A DNA stretch of 64,000 nt from JAVBLP01 sp031553505. Its GTDB lineage: Bacteria; Elusimicrobiota; Endomicrobiia; Endomicrobiales; Endomicrobiaceae. Of this stretch, positions 1-8,251 are shown piece by piece. Below the pieces are notes generated by a model that saw only the letters and a program-made list of their open reading frames with translations, ran no database searches and had not been told where the DNA came from. The stretch covers positions 73,835-137,834 of the forward strand of contig JAVBLP010000007.1 of assembly GCA_031553505.1 (NCBI GenBank), written 5' to 3'. The position numbers and the translations under genes are program-made. Numbering within the stretch: position 1 is the first letter of the stretch; every line of letters begins with the position of its first letter.

Positions 1-2
1 TG

Positions 3-62
3 AAGGAAATAAAACATCCTTACAAAAAAGGCGTTAAAGCACGTAAAGGAATAGAGTTTTAA
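3..62 (+). CDS. C-terminal tail of an unidentified upstream protein (partial)
   Basis: Only this forward frame is open from the window edge to a TAA at 60-62; the other two forward frames have stops. It encodes about 19 lysine-rich residues ending in GIEF. The stop directly abuts the btuF ATG at 63, so the gene probably belongs to the cobalamin-uptake operon. The tail is too short for a family assignment. Confidence 0.5.
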   Translation, partial: KEIKHPYKKGVKARKGIEF

Positions 63-899
63 ATGAAAAATAAGCTTATTTTTACCTTTATAGCAGTACT
101 TCTGTTTTTCGGCAGCGCTTTCGGAGAATATAAACGCATAGTTTCGCTTGCTCCTTCTGTAACGCAAAGCTTATATGAGCTCGGTTTGGATAAAGAGATA
201 ATCGCAATTACTATATACTGCCCTCTGGGAACTTCAAAAAAAGAAATTATAGGCACTCTTCTTGAGCCTGATTTAGAAAAAATCGCCGCATTAAAGCCGG
301 ATTTTATAGTTTCTACCAAAGAAGGTAACAATAAAGCCGCCGTTGAAAAACTTATGCGCCTTGGGTTTAACGTTTATGTGATGGAAACATCGCAAAATTT
401 TATTGAAATTTCATCTAATTTTTATAATCTTGCTAAAACCTTGGGTAAAAAAGAAGAAGCCTCCATCATAATAGATGAGGCTAAAGATGATATAGACGCG
501 GTGTATTTTAAACTCAAAAACAACGACAGGCTAAAGCTGTTTTGGGAAGTAGGAGCAAAACCTCTTTATACCGCAGGCAAACAAAGCTTTGTAAACGATT
601 ACAACTACTATACAAATACCGTAAATATTTATGATGACATAGACGCGCGTTACCCTTCCATAAACATAGAAGACGTTTTGGAGAGAAATCCAGATATTAT
701 CGTTTTAGTAAATATGGGCGATATCAGCGCGGAAGAAACGGAAAACTGGAAAAAATACAAAACCGTAAAAGCCGTGAAAAATCAGAAGATTTTTATGATA
801 GATGTAAATGATATCTTTACGCCAACTCCAAAAACTTTCGCCAAAGGCGTAAAAATTGTAGCACAAACAATCTACCCGGAGTTATTCAGTGGGAAATAG
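63..899 (+). CDS. btuF: Periplasmic cobalamin-binding protein of an ABC transporter
   Basis: This 278-residue protein is a class III (helical-backbone) periplasmic binding protein of the BtuF/FhuD type, which delivers vitamin B12 to BtuCD. A hydrophobic signal peptide spans about residues 1-21. The mature start has the family opening KRIVSLAPSVTQSLYELGL, and a C-terminal lobe begins near DARYPSINIEDVLERNPDIIV. There is no lipobox cysteine, so it should be soluble. It overlaps btuC by 11 bases, and a cobalamin riboswitch with a BtuB-type receptor follows the cluster. That context argues for B12 rather than iron-siderophore as substrate. Fold and family are clear; the substrate is inferred from context. 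Confidence 0.85.
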   Translation: MKNKLIFTFIAVLLFFGSAFGEYKRIVSLAPSVTQSLYELGLDKEIIAITIYCPLGTSKKEIIGTLLEPDLEKIAALKPDFIVSTKEGNNKAAVEKLMRLGFNVYVMETSQNFIEISSNFYNLAKTLGKKEEASIIIDEAKDDIDAVYFKLKNNDRLKLFWEVGAKPLYTAGKQSFVNDYNYYTNTVNIYDDIDARYPSINIEDVLERNPDIIVLVNMGDISAEETENWKKYKTVKAVKNQKIFMIDVNDIFTPTPKTFAKGVKIVAQTIYPELFSGK

Positions 900-1887
900 T
901 AAAAAAACATACATATATATAATAATGTGCGCATTTATTGTGCCGGTGTTTTTCTTTTCGCTTGCAACGGGATCTAATGAAATTGCATTTTTAGAAGCCA
1001 TAAAAGCGTTGTTTGGCGAAAGTGATGAAAACACGATGATGATTATAAACCAAATCCGCCTTCCGCGCGTAATTATGTCTATGGTTATAGGCGCGGGGCT
1101 TGCCGCAAGCGGATGCGTTTTTCAAGGTATTCTTAAAAACCCTCTGGCGGACCCTTTTACGCTTGGTATATCAGGAGGTGCGGCTTTTGGCGCCGCGGCC
1201 GGCTTTGTTTTCGGGCTTGCCGCCATAAGCTGGTTATTTGTGCCTTTTTGCGCGTTTTTAGGCAGTATGGTTTCCGTTGCTGCCGTATATGTGTTAAGCT
1301 CTAAAAAGCGCTTTGATTCAAATTCTATGATTTTGTCCGGCGTTATTATAAGTTATGTTTTTTCTTCCGCGGTTATGCTTTTGTTTTCACTTTCTTCTTC
1401 ACACCAAATGCAGGCGGCTTTTGTGTGGCTTATGGGCAATTTTTCGACTTTTGATGAGCGCCTCCTACCTCTTGTCGCTTTTATAGTAATCGCGGGCACT
1501 TTGGCACTGTCTTTCTGCGGCAATATTATTAATGTTATAGCTTTGGGCGGTGAAAAATCTAAAACACTAGGCATTAATGTTGAAAAAACCGTAAAAATCC
1601 TTTTTTTAACGGCATCGTTTGTTACAGCTGCTTCCGTTTCAATTTGCGGGGTAATAGGTTTTGTGGGGCTTATGATGCCCCATATCATGAGAAAGATTGT
1701 CGGAGGTAACCATTCAACGCTTATACCGGTTTCAGCGCTTGCCGGCGCAATATTTATGCCTGTTTGCGATACATTAAGTAGAACTCTGTTTTCGCCGGTT
1801 ACTATTCCGGTAGGCGTTATTACAAGCATAGTGGGAGGGATATTTTTTATATTCCTGCTTTTAAAGCCTGAAAGGAACAGCTTATGA
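889..1887 (+). CDS. btuC: ABC transporter permease, BtuC/FecCD family
   Basis: The 332-residue polytopic inner-membrane permease has about ten hydrophobic segments and fits FecCD/BtuC length. Family hallmarks are the N-terminal RLPRVIMSMVIGAGLAASG stretch, the NPLADPFTLGISGGAAFGA segment, and the C-terminal GFVGLMMPHIMRKIVG loop that contacts the ATPase. Translation starts at a GTG inside the end of btuF (11-base overlap), implying coupling. The stop overlaps the btuD ATG. It should form the translocation channel of a BtuCDF importer. Specificity for cobalamin is inferred from the riboswitch and btuB downstream. Confidence 0.85.
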   Translation: MGNSKKTYIYIIMCAFIVPVFFFSLATGSNEIAFLEAIKALFGESDENTMMIINQIRLPRVIMSMVIGAGLAASGCVFQGILKNPLADPFTLGISGGAAFGAAAGFVFGLAAISWLFVPFCAFLGSMVSVAAVYVLSSKKRFDSNSMILSGVIISYVFSSAVMLLFSLSSSHQMQAAFVWLMGNFSTFDERLLPLVAFIVIAGTLALSFCGNIINVIALGGEKSKTLGINVEKTVKILFLTASFVTAASVSICGVIGFVGLMMPHIMRKIVGGNHSTLIPVSALAGAIFMPVCDTLSRTLFSPVTIPVGVITSIVGGIFFIFLLLKPERNSL

Positions 1888-2690
1888 TAACAGTTAAAAA
1901 TTTATACGCGGGTTATTCAAAAACTACCGTGCTTAAAGATATTAACACGGAATTTAAAGACGCTTCTTTTACGGGCATTATAGGTAAAAACGGCGCGGGA
2001 AAAAGCACGCTGCTTAAAGCCGTCTGCGGACTATTAAAGCCTTTTTCCGGGATTATTGAGTGCGCCGGAAAAGACATATACTCTTTAAACCGCAAAGAAA
2101 GCGCAAAAGTGATTTCTTTTATGCCGCAAAACGTGGACACTTCTCTTCCTTTTACCGTAAAAGAGTTTGTAATGCTCGGGCGTTTTCCGTATTTAAATAT
2201 GTTTAAAACCGCAGCGGCGGAAGATTATGAAGCGGTTGCTGAAGCAATGGAATTTACCGGAGTAAAAGAGTTTGAAAACAGAAATATTAACGAGCTTTCC
2301 GGCGGCGAAAAACAACGTGTTTTAATCGCCCAGACTTTGGCGCAGGAAACGGATATTATCGTGCTTGATGAGCCGGTATCGCATTTGGATATAGGCAGCC
2401 AGAATGAAATTCTTGAGCTTTTGCATATTTTAAACAAAGAACACGGGAAAACCGTGATAGTTACGCTCCACGATTTAAACGCGGCCGGCGAGTTTTGCGA
2501 AAGGCTTATAATGATGAATAAAGGCGGTATACACGGTGCCGGCACTCCGGATGAAGTTTTAAATTATCAGGATATCGAAACGGTTTACAAAACGACGGTT
2601 ATAGTTAAAACAAATCCGCTGTCCAATAAGCCGTATGTTATACCCGTAAACAAGAAGTTGACAGATACACGCAATGGCGTGGAAGGCTAA
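1884..2690 (+). CDS. btuD: ABC transporter ATPase, BtuD/FecE type
   Basis: The 268-residue ATPase energises the BtuC-type permease. Visible motifs are Walker A GKNGAGKST (34-42), the signature LSGGEKQR (138-145), Walker B ending in D162-E163, and a switch histidine in TLHDLNAAG. The start ATG overlaps the btuC stop by 4 bases (ATGA). It is the last gene of btuFCD. The riboswitch immediately downstream points forward to btuB, so btuFCD itself is not under that switch; any switch for it would lie upstream of the window. Confidence 0.88.
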   Translation: MITVKNLYAGYSKTTVLKDINTEFKDASFTGIIGKNGAGKSTLLKAVCGLLKPFSGIIECAGKDIYSLNRKESAKVISFMPQNVDTSLPFTVKEFVMLGRFPYLNMFKTAAAEDYEAVAEAMEFTGVKEFENRNINELSGGEKQRVLIAQTLAQETDIIVLDEPVSHLDIGSQNEILELLHILNKEHGKTVIVTLHDLNAAGEFCERLIMMNKGGIHGAGTPDEVLNYQDIETVYKTTVIVKTNPLSNKPYVIPVNKKLTDTRNGVEG

Positions 2691-2860
2691 ACGCTTTCGG
2701 GAATCCCGTGGAAAACGGGAGCAGCTTAGGGCTTTGCGAAAAGCTCTGACTACTGTAAAGAACAAAAGTTATTACTGCCTGCCTCCACTGAAACCAGGGT
2801 TTTGGGAAGGATGCGGGTGAAGAAACGAAGTTCTTTAGCCAGGAGACCGGCCATTGACTT
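2690..2860 (+). promoter_or_regulatory. Cobalamin (AdoCbl-type) riboswitch upstream of btuB
   Basis: The core begins with GGGAATCCCGTGGAAAACGG (2699-2718), resembling the conserved P3/J region, followed by an ACTGTAA-like element near 2752. It ends with a good match to the B12 box, AGCCAGGAGACCGGCC at 2837-2852. Length and element order fit the Rfam cobalamin class. It points toward btuB and lies just after btuD. A short hairpin (GCCGT/ACGGC, 2861-2874) and a GGAGG motif follow, which may be the expression platform. No factor-independent terminator is obvious, so translational control is more likely. Confidence 0.85.
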
Positions 2861-2893
2861 GCCGTTTTAACGGCTTATCCCTGGGAGGATTAT

Positions 2894-2920
2894 ATGGTTT
2901 TATACTATCAAAGGCAGTAA
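2894..2920 (+). CDS. Possible leader mini-ORF between riboswitch and btuB
   Basis: An ATG at 2894 follows a strong Shine-Dalgarno sequence (GGGAGG, 2883-2888) at ideal spacing and opens an 8-codon frame (MVLYYQRQ) ending at TAA 2918-2920. It is out of frame with btuB. The SD is stronger than that of btuB itself and sits right after the riboswitch, so it could be the actual regulated ribosome-binding site. It may equally be a chance ATG; no homology can be argued for eight residues. Confidence 0.3.
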   Translation: MVLYYQRQ

Positions 2921-2973
2921 ACCCGCTCCGCAGCATTCGTTGTACACAATCAACACCCAAAAAAGGAAAAAAT

Positions 2974-4776
2974 ATGAAAAAAATACTTATTATATGGTTA
3001 TGCCTTATTTTTGCGGCAAACGCAGGTTTGGCTCAGGAAGTTTTTTTAAGTTTGACGAAATACGATGAAGACATTAAAGAACTGCCCACAAATGTTACGG
3101 TTATAGAACAGAAGCAGATTGAAGCAAAACACGTTGAAACGCTCGGCGAACTTCTTCAGAATGAAACAAGCATTAATTTTAAAAGCTACGGGACTTTGGG
3201 TTCGGCTTCAAGCATTTCTATAAGAGGGGCAACAGCGGCTCAGACTCTTGTTTTGATTGACGGCAGGCGAGTAAACGATCCCGCAATGGGCGGAACGGAT
3301 TTTACAAGCATTCCCGCGGTAAACATTGAAAGAGTAGAAATTATAAGGGGCGCGGGCGCCTCAATATACGGTACAGGCGCTTTCGGCGGCGTTATTAACG
3401 TAATAACGAAAAAAGCCGCGTCGTCATCGCCTATGGTTGATGCCGGTATTTCTTACGGAAGTTTTAATACTATAGGCACAAACCTTACGGGAGCTTATGC
3501 CGATGAAAAGTTCGCGGCTTTAGCAGTTACTTCGCTGTTAACTACTGACGGCAGCAGAAATAACTCCACTTACAATAATGAAAACTTCCTTTTTAACGGT
3601 TCGGTAAATTTAAGCGAAATTTCAACTATTGCGCTTTCAGCTAATGTTTTTCAAAGCGTTTACGGCATACCGGGTTCTAAATCTTATCCGACACCTAATT
3701 ACGAGCAGCAGGATAATAACCGCTACGCTAAAGCAGATTATTCTCTCCTGTTAGGCAAAGGCAGCTTAAATGTTACCGCGTACGCTTCGCAAAACAAAAG
3801 AAAAGCGATAAACCCCGCGTGGATGAGCGATACCAGATACACAAATGATACTTTAGGCGCGCAGGCGGATTTTTCATTTGATAAATGGCTGCTGTTTGGC
3901 GCCGAATGGTGGCAGGAAGATTATAAGCAGGAAGACGGAATCGCAAATACGACCGCGGAAAACAGGGACAGGGTAAATACCGCGGCTTACGCGCAGCTTA
4001 ATTTGGATTTATGGAAGTTCAGGATTATCACGAGCGTCAGGGGTGACAGCAACTCTGCGTACGGCGATGTTGCGACTCCGGCAGTTTCTGCTGTCTTTTC
4101 GGTAAACGATTATTTTAAGATATCAGGCAACTGCGGAAAAGTCTGGAATGCTCCTTCATTTACCCAGCTTTATTCGTCAGACGCTTTTTTTATAGCTAAT
4201 CCGGACTTGAAAGTCGAAGAAGGCATATCAAGCGATGTCGGCTTTGAGTACGCGCAGGATAAAACGCGTTTGATGGCTACCGCTTTTTATGTAGATACTA
4301 AAAACTTAATTAAAAATGTCGCGGCAGACCCTATGGATCCTTTCAGCCCGTGGACTGTTGCAAATTACGACACAAAACAGTACGGCGCGGAAGTTGAAGC
4401 GGGGTATATAATGACTGCCTGGATGGATCATAAAGTTAACTATACATATCTCAAGGCTGAAAATAAGGATACGGGCGAATGGCTTACATACTGCCCGCAG
4501 AATACCGTAAACTACACGCTTACGGTTAAGCCCGTGCAGCCGCTTTCGGTGTCCGCAATCGCTTACTACAGAGATTCGCAGAGTATAGGTGCGGGCGTGC
4601 CTGATTTAGACGGTTTTTTCACTTTAGACTTATCAGTCAATTATAAAGTGACGGACAGCTTCAGCTGTTGGGTTAAAGGTTTTAACATAACAAATGCCGA
4701 TTACCAGCTACAGTATGATTATCCTATGCCCGGCGCTACGGTTTACGGCGGCATTAATATAAAATTCTGGAAATGA
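2974..4776 (+). CDS. btuB: TonB-dependent outer-membrane receptor, BtuB-like
   Basis: This 600-residue receptor imports cobalamin across the outer membrane with TonB. A signal peptide (about 1-20) precedes a plug domain with NVTVIEQKQIEAKHVETLGE and NIERVEIIRGAGASIYGTGA, then a long barrel with alternating aromatic strands ending GGINIKFWK. The ATG at 2974 was chosen over an in-frame start at 2854 because the upstream 40 residues overlap the riboswitch and carry no signal peptide, whereas 2974 has one and an AAGGA sequence upstream. A terminator follows. No clear TonB box is visible at the mature N-terminus. Cobalamin specificity rests on the riboswitch. Confidence 0.85.
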   Translation: MKKILIIWLCLIFAANAGLAQEVFLSLTKYDEDIKELPTNVTVIEQKQIEAKHVETLGELLQNETSINFKSYGTLGSASSISIRGATAAQTLVLIDGRRVNDPAMGGTDFTSIPAVNIERVEIIRGAGASIYGTGAFGGVINVITKKAASSSPMVDAGISYGSFNTIGTNLTGAYADEKFAALAVTSLLTTDGSRNNSTYNNENFLFNGSVNLSEISTIALSANVFQSVYGIPGSKSYPTPNYEQQDNNRYAKADYSLLLGKGSLNVTAYASQNKRKAINPAWMSDTRYTNDTLGAQADFSFDKWLLFGAEWWQEDYKQEDGIANTTAENRDRVNTAAYAQLNLDLWKFRIITSVRGDSNSAYGDVATPAVSAVFSVNDYFKISGNCGKVWNAPSFTQLYSSDAFFIANPDLKVEEGISSDVGFEYAQDKTRLMATAFYVDTKNLIKNVAADPMDPFSPWTVANYDTKQYGAEVEAGYIMTAWMDHKVNYTYLKAENKDTGEWLTYCPQNTVNYTLTVKPVQPLSVSAIAYYRDSQSIGAGVPDLDGFFTLDLSVNYKVTDSFSCWVKGFNITNADYQLQYDYPMPGATVYGGINIKFWK

Positions 4777-4815
4777 CCATTTGTACGGATTACTGCTTCG
4801 GTAAAATACTTGTAA

Positions 4816-4854
4816 ATAAGCGGGATAGTTGCATATATCCCGCTTATTTGTTTT
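4816..4854 (+). terminator. Factor-independent terminator after btuB
   Basis: A perfect 12-base stem (ATAAGCGGGATA at 4816-4827 with TATCCCGCTTAT at 4836-4847) and an 8-base loop are followed by TTGTTTT. It closes the cobalamin-uptake unit. Confidence 0.85.
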
Positions 4855-4885
4855 AATGGCAAAAAAATAAAGGACGGAGGATATT

Positions 4886-5428
4886 TTGTATAAAAAATTG
4901 AATTTAAACGACAGCGCGAAGCTTCTGGGGGCGGGGGAGTGTATTATGCTTTCCGCGTGCAGTAAAACCGCAAAGGATATAACGCCAATAGCATGGAATA
5001 TGCCTGTAAACGATGAGCCGGCAATAGTTGCCGCCGCTTTGGACAGCGGTCATTTTATCACTGAACTTATACTTGAAAGCAAAGAATTTTGCATCTGCAT
5101 ACCTGATATGGCTATGCTTGATTTGTTTTTAAAATGCGGTAGTGTTTCCGGAAGAAAAAGTGATAAGTTTGAAAAGTTTAATATAGAATACGAAAAGTGC
5201 GAAAATATAACTGCGCCGAAAGTAAAAGGCTGCGCGGGTTATATTGAATGCCGCTTAAAAGACAATTTAAAATATGACGGCGTAGATTTGGTGATAGGGG
5301 AAGTAGTAAACGTTTCCGTAAAAGCGGAGTTTTTTGAAGACGGCTGCTGGGATACCGAAAAGTTTAAATCCATACACAGCATAGGCAGCGCTTATGGCGC
5401 GTCACTAGGTAAAAGATTTAAATTTTAG
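4886..5428 (+). CDS. Flavin reductase-like FMN-binding protein (flavoredoxin type)
   Basis: The 180-residue product matches the split-barrel FMN-binding fold of the flavin reductase/flavoredoxin family. Family-like segments are ITPIAWNMPVNDEPAIVAAA near the N-terminus, a CGSVSGRKSDKFEKF segment (the family SGR..DKF motif), and a C-terminal SIGSAYGASLGKRFKF. The start is a TTG at 4886, justified by GGAGG at 4876-4880 with 5-base spacing. It is monocistronic and converges on the GT-C gene with an 11-base tail overlap. The electron donor and acceptor cannot be inferred. A second, more divergent member of the fold lies at 49170-49688. Confidence 0.7.
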   Translation: MYKKLNLNDSAKLLGAGECIMLSACSKTAKDITPIAWNMPVNDEPAIVAAALDSGHFITELILESKEFCICIPDMAMLDLFLKCGSVSGRKSDKFEKFNIEYEKCENITAPKVKGCAGYIECRLKDNLKYDGVDLVIGEVVNVSVKAEFFEDGCWDTEKFKSIHSIGSAYGASLGKRFKF

Positions 5429-7541
5429 AGTATTTTCTAAACAGCTTAACCATTACATACGCCGAAAGCGTCCCTATAAGCGCCCCTGCCAGTACGTCTG
5501 ACGGAAAATGGCTGCCTACGTATATCCTTTCAAAACCCATTCCGAAAGCAAGAATTACATACCAGTACCAGTATTTTCTTACGGTCATAAACATAAACGC
5601 GCACGCTGCAAACGCTGCCTGCGTGTGACCTGACGGGAAAGAGTTCCTGTGTACCTGTTCAAAAAACGTATTTACGTTTTCATCGCCAAAAACCGATAAC
5701 GGCCTCGGGCGTTCAAAATACTGTTTGAGAAAATAAGTTATAACCGCTGATACGGCAAGCACGCTTGCCATTAACGCAAGGCTTGTCCAAAAGCGGTCTT
5801 TTTTATTGTTCCATAGGATGGCTATGGATATTATTAATATGGAAATAAAACCGATATTAAAGCTTTTTGAATCGCAGAACGAAATAAGCGACATATAGAA
5901 ATCAAGAAATTTACAGTGCATTGTGCTGTTTATAAACTTGAAAACAGAGTGGTCAAAGCCTATAAGTTCCTGTCCGATATCTTTTTTGGGGCCCAGTATG
6001 TTTGCCGTGTACTTTTCCTCCAGTTTTGAAGGCTTAAACGAGGCGCACTCGGTAAAAAAGAAATTTCTTATTTTGATTCCGTTTCTGTAAACGGGGAAAA
6101 CTTCTTCTTCTCCGTAAGAGCCGAAAGCGTCGCCAAATCTGCGCGGATCAAAGTAGTAGTAATCATTGCATATAAACAGAGCCGTTTTATTTCTTAACGG
6201 CCTTAAATCCCTCTGCCATATATCGTAAGCGTCTATTCGGTCACTGAAACAGAAAACCCTTAATTCCGGAACTGCAAAAGCAATCTGGCTTGCAAGATAA
6301 CCTTTTTGCGTTAAAATAAACGGCCTTGATTTGGGAGGGTAAGCTTCTATCCTTCTTCTTATTTCATTGCCTACTTCTTCCCAGCCGAATAAATCATTAG
6401 ATATGTCTATCCTTTCAGGTTCAGGTATGCCGTGGCGCACTTTTTCTATCTGGTCTTTCGGAAGAAATTTTTCCAAAGGAAACACTTTATACATTATATG
6501 GAAAGGGGCAAGAATGAGAATAAGCAAGGTAAACGCCCAGGCTGCTATAGTGTAAATTTTAAACCATTTTACATCCCAGTATTTTAAAGTTATATGAGCG
6601 ACATAAATGGCGAGTATCAAATATCCCATTGCCGGCCAATGCGGAAGTATTTCATTAAATGTCGCGATTGCATTAAAAAATATAAGCGTAGGGAGCGAAA
6701 AACAGGCTACAAGCAAGGCTGTCCTGTCTTTTTTCTGGTAAGCTTCTTTTACGCAAAGATATGCCGCAGCCGCAAACACTAAAAATATTGGAGGGGAAAC
6801 GTAACCTGCCTGAACCCCTAAAGAACGCCCGAGCAAAATAAAGGAGAATTTTGGCGCGGAGCCGCCAAAACCGTGCCTTAACTGGAAACCGAAAGAAGCC
6901 CAGTTGTTTTCTATATTCCATAATATTACCGGTATAAAAAATGCCGCGGCTATAAGCACGGCAAGGTAAGGCTCTTTTTCTTTCAGCCAGAATCTGTGTT
7001 TAGGCGAAAGTATCAAAAACAAAAGTATTGAAACAGGAATCATAACGGCATTGTATTTTGCAAGCAGCGCTATGCCTGTTATTGCGCCAAGCAGGTACCA
7101 GTAATTTTTATTGCCGGTTTCTATTATTACTATGAATATTAAAAATGTGAGAACCCAGCATAACGCAAGGGGCGAATCAGGTATGCTTACAACGGAGCCT
7201 AAAAAAGAAAAAACGGGTAAAACGTTTAAAAGCACAACGCCCGCAAAAGCAGTTCTTTCATTGTAGAGCTTTTTAACGCAGATAAAGAAAACCCACGAAG
7301 CAAGAAAAAATATGACTACAGCGGGAAAGCGCACCGCAAACGCCGTGTTGCCGAATATAAGAGTTGATACCTTTATTATATACGCGATAAGCGGGGGATG
7401 GTCAAAATACGACAGGTCAAGAAATTTCGTGTAAACCCAGTAATGCGCTTCATCTACCGTAAGACCGACTTTGCCTATAAAGGAAAGCCTTAAAACGGCG
7501 GTAAAAATATTTACAATCCAAAACCATAGTTTGTAATTCAT
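5418..7541 (-). CDS. GT-C (ArnT/PMT-type) glycosyltransferase fused to a PAP2 phosphatase domain
   Basis: This 707-residue protein has two parts. The N-terminal 350 or so residues form a polytopic GT-C transferase with the PMT signatures DEAHYWVYTKFLDLSYFDHP and PDSPLALCW, which uses polyprenyl-phosphate sugars. After a soluble segment, residues about 530-700 are a membrane PAP2 phosphatase with all three motifs: ERPRP (610-614), SFPSGH (634-639) and RIYVGSHFPSD (672-682). The upstream gene makes polyprenyl-phosphate mannose, the likely donor. I infer that the transferase works outside the membrane while PAP2 dephosphorylates a lipid phosphate product or carrier. The two-domain arrangement is unusual but uninterrupted in frame. 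Confidence 0.82.
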   Translation of the reverse strand: MNYKLWFWIVNIFTAVLRLSFIGKVGLTVDEAHYWVYTKFLDLSYFDHPPLIAYIIKVSTLIFGNTAFAVRFPAVVIFFLASWVFFICVKKLYNERTAFAGVVLLNVLPVFSFLGSVVSIPDSPLALCWVLTFLIFIVIIETGNKNYWYLLGAITGIALLAKYNAVMIPVSILLFLILSPKHRFWLKEKEPYLAVLIAAAFFIPVILWNIENNWASFGFQLRHGFGGSAPKFSFILLGRSLGVQAGYVSPPIFLVFAAAAYLCVKEAYQKKDRTALLVACFSLPTLIFFNAIATFNEILPHWPAMGYLILAIYVAHITLKYWDVKWFKIYTIAAWAFTLLILILAPFHIMYKVFPLEKFLPKDQIEKVRHGIPEPERIDISNDLFGWEEVGNEIRRRIEAYPPKSRPFILTQKGYLASQIAFAVPELRVFCFSDRIDAYDIWQRDLRPLRNKTALFICNDYYYFDPRRFGDAFGSYGEEEVFPVYRNGIKIRNFFFTECASFKPSKLEEKYTANILGPKKDIGQELIGFDHSVFKFINSTMHCKFLDFYMSLISFCDSKSFNIGFISILIISIAILWNNKKDRFWTSLALMASVLAVSAVITYFLKQYFERPRPLSVFGDENVNTFFEQVHRNSFPSGHTQAAFAACAFMFMTVRKYWYWYVILAFGMGFERIYVGSHFPSDVLAGALIGTLSAYVMVKLFRKYSKI

Positions 7542-7544
7542 CGG

Positions 7545-8243
7545 TTACGCACCTTTTATTCTGAGTTTTAGCACTTTAAAAAGATATTTTATGAGTGTCC
7601 ATGGGCGCAGTTTTGATTCACCGGATATTCTTGAAAGGAATTCTATAGGGTATTCTTTTACCGTAAGCTTGCATTTTCTTACATAGTACAGCACTTCTGA
7701 AACTATAAAAGGATCGTTTGCATTAAGTTTTCCGGCGAACTGTTCAAGAGCTTCTTTTTTAAACATCCTGAAGCCTGATGTCGGGTCTTTTATCTTTACG
7801 CCTAACACGAACGCCAGGTACCATCTTGAAAAGTTGCTTACTGCGCGGCGCAGGAAAGTCCTTTCTTCATCTTTGCCGCCGTTAACGTATCTTGAGCCTA
7901 TAACAACGTCGCAAGCGTTTAGTGTTTCCCTAAACCCCGGTATATATTGCGGCGAATGGGAGCCGTCGCCGTCCATTTCGACAACGTATTTTGCGCCCAT
8001 TTCCAAAGCTTTTAAAAAACCGTCTTTTCCGGCATAGCCTCTGCCTCTTTTTTCTTTTCTGAGCAAAAGGTGTACTTTCGGGTTTGCCTTTGACATATCC
8101 TCAACTATTTTATAAGTGCCGTCAGGAGACATATCGTCAACTACAAGTACGTCTATGTCTATGCCGCAGTTTAAAATGTCATTAATTACCTGTTTTATGT
8201 TTGACGCTTCATTGTATGTGGGAATCATCGCTACCGTTTCCAT
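7545..8243 (-). CDS. Polyprenyl-phosphate mannose synthase (DPM1-like, GT2)
   Basis: The 232-residue cytosolic GT2 enzyme matches dolichol/polyprenol-phosphate mannosyltransferases. It has the opening VAMIPTYNEASNIKQVI, the nucleotide-binding VVDDMSPDGT, the metal-binding DGDGSH, and the family DPTSGFRMFKKEAL and ISGESKLRPW segments. There is no C-terminal membrane domain, so it is the single-domain DPM1 type. It ends 3 bases before the GT-C/PAP2 gene and follows the GT9 gene by 8 bases, so the three are one minus-strand operon. It probably supplies the lipid-linked mannose used by the downstream transferase. Confidence 0.85.
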   Translation of the reverse strand: METVAMIPTYNEASNIKQVINDILNCGIDIDVLVVDDMSPDGTYKIVEDMSKANPKVHLLLRKEKRGRGYAGKDGFLKALEMGAKYVVEMDGDGSHSPQYIPGFRETLNACDVVIGSRYVNGGKDEERTFLRRAVSNFSRWYLAFVLGVKIKDPTSGFRMFKKEALEQFAGKLNANDPFIVSEVLYYVRKCKLTVKEYPIEFLSRISGESKLRPWTLIKYLFKVLKLRIKGA

Positions 8244-8251
8244 AAAACCTC

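Noticed and set aside
2658..2663. TTGACA inside btuD as a riboswitch promoter
   Set aside because: No acceptable -10 box lies 16-18 bases downstream; it is codons of btuD.
2854..2973. In-frame 40-codon extension of btuB
   Set aside because: It covers the end of the riboswitch, lacks a signal peptide and has no ribosome-binding site; the ATG at 2974 has a signal sequence and AAGGA upstream.
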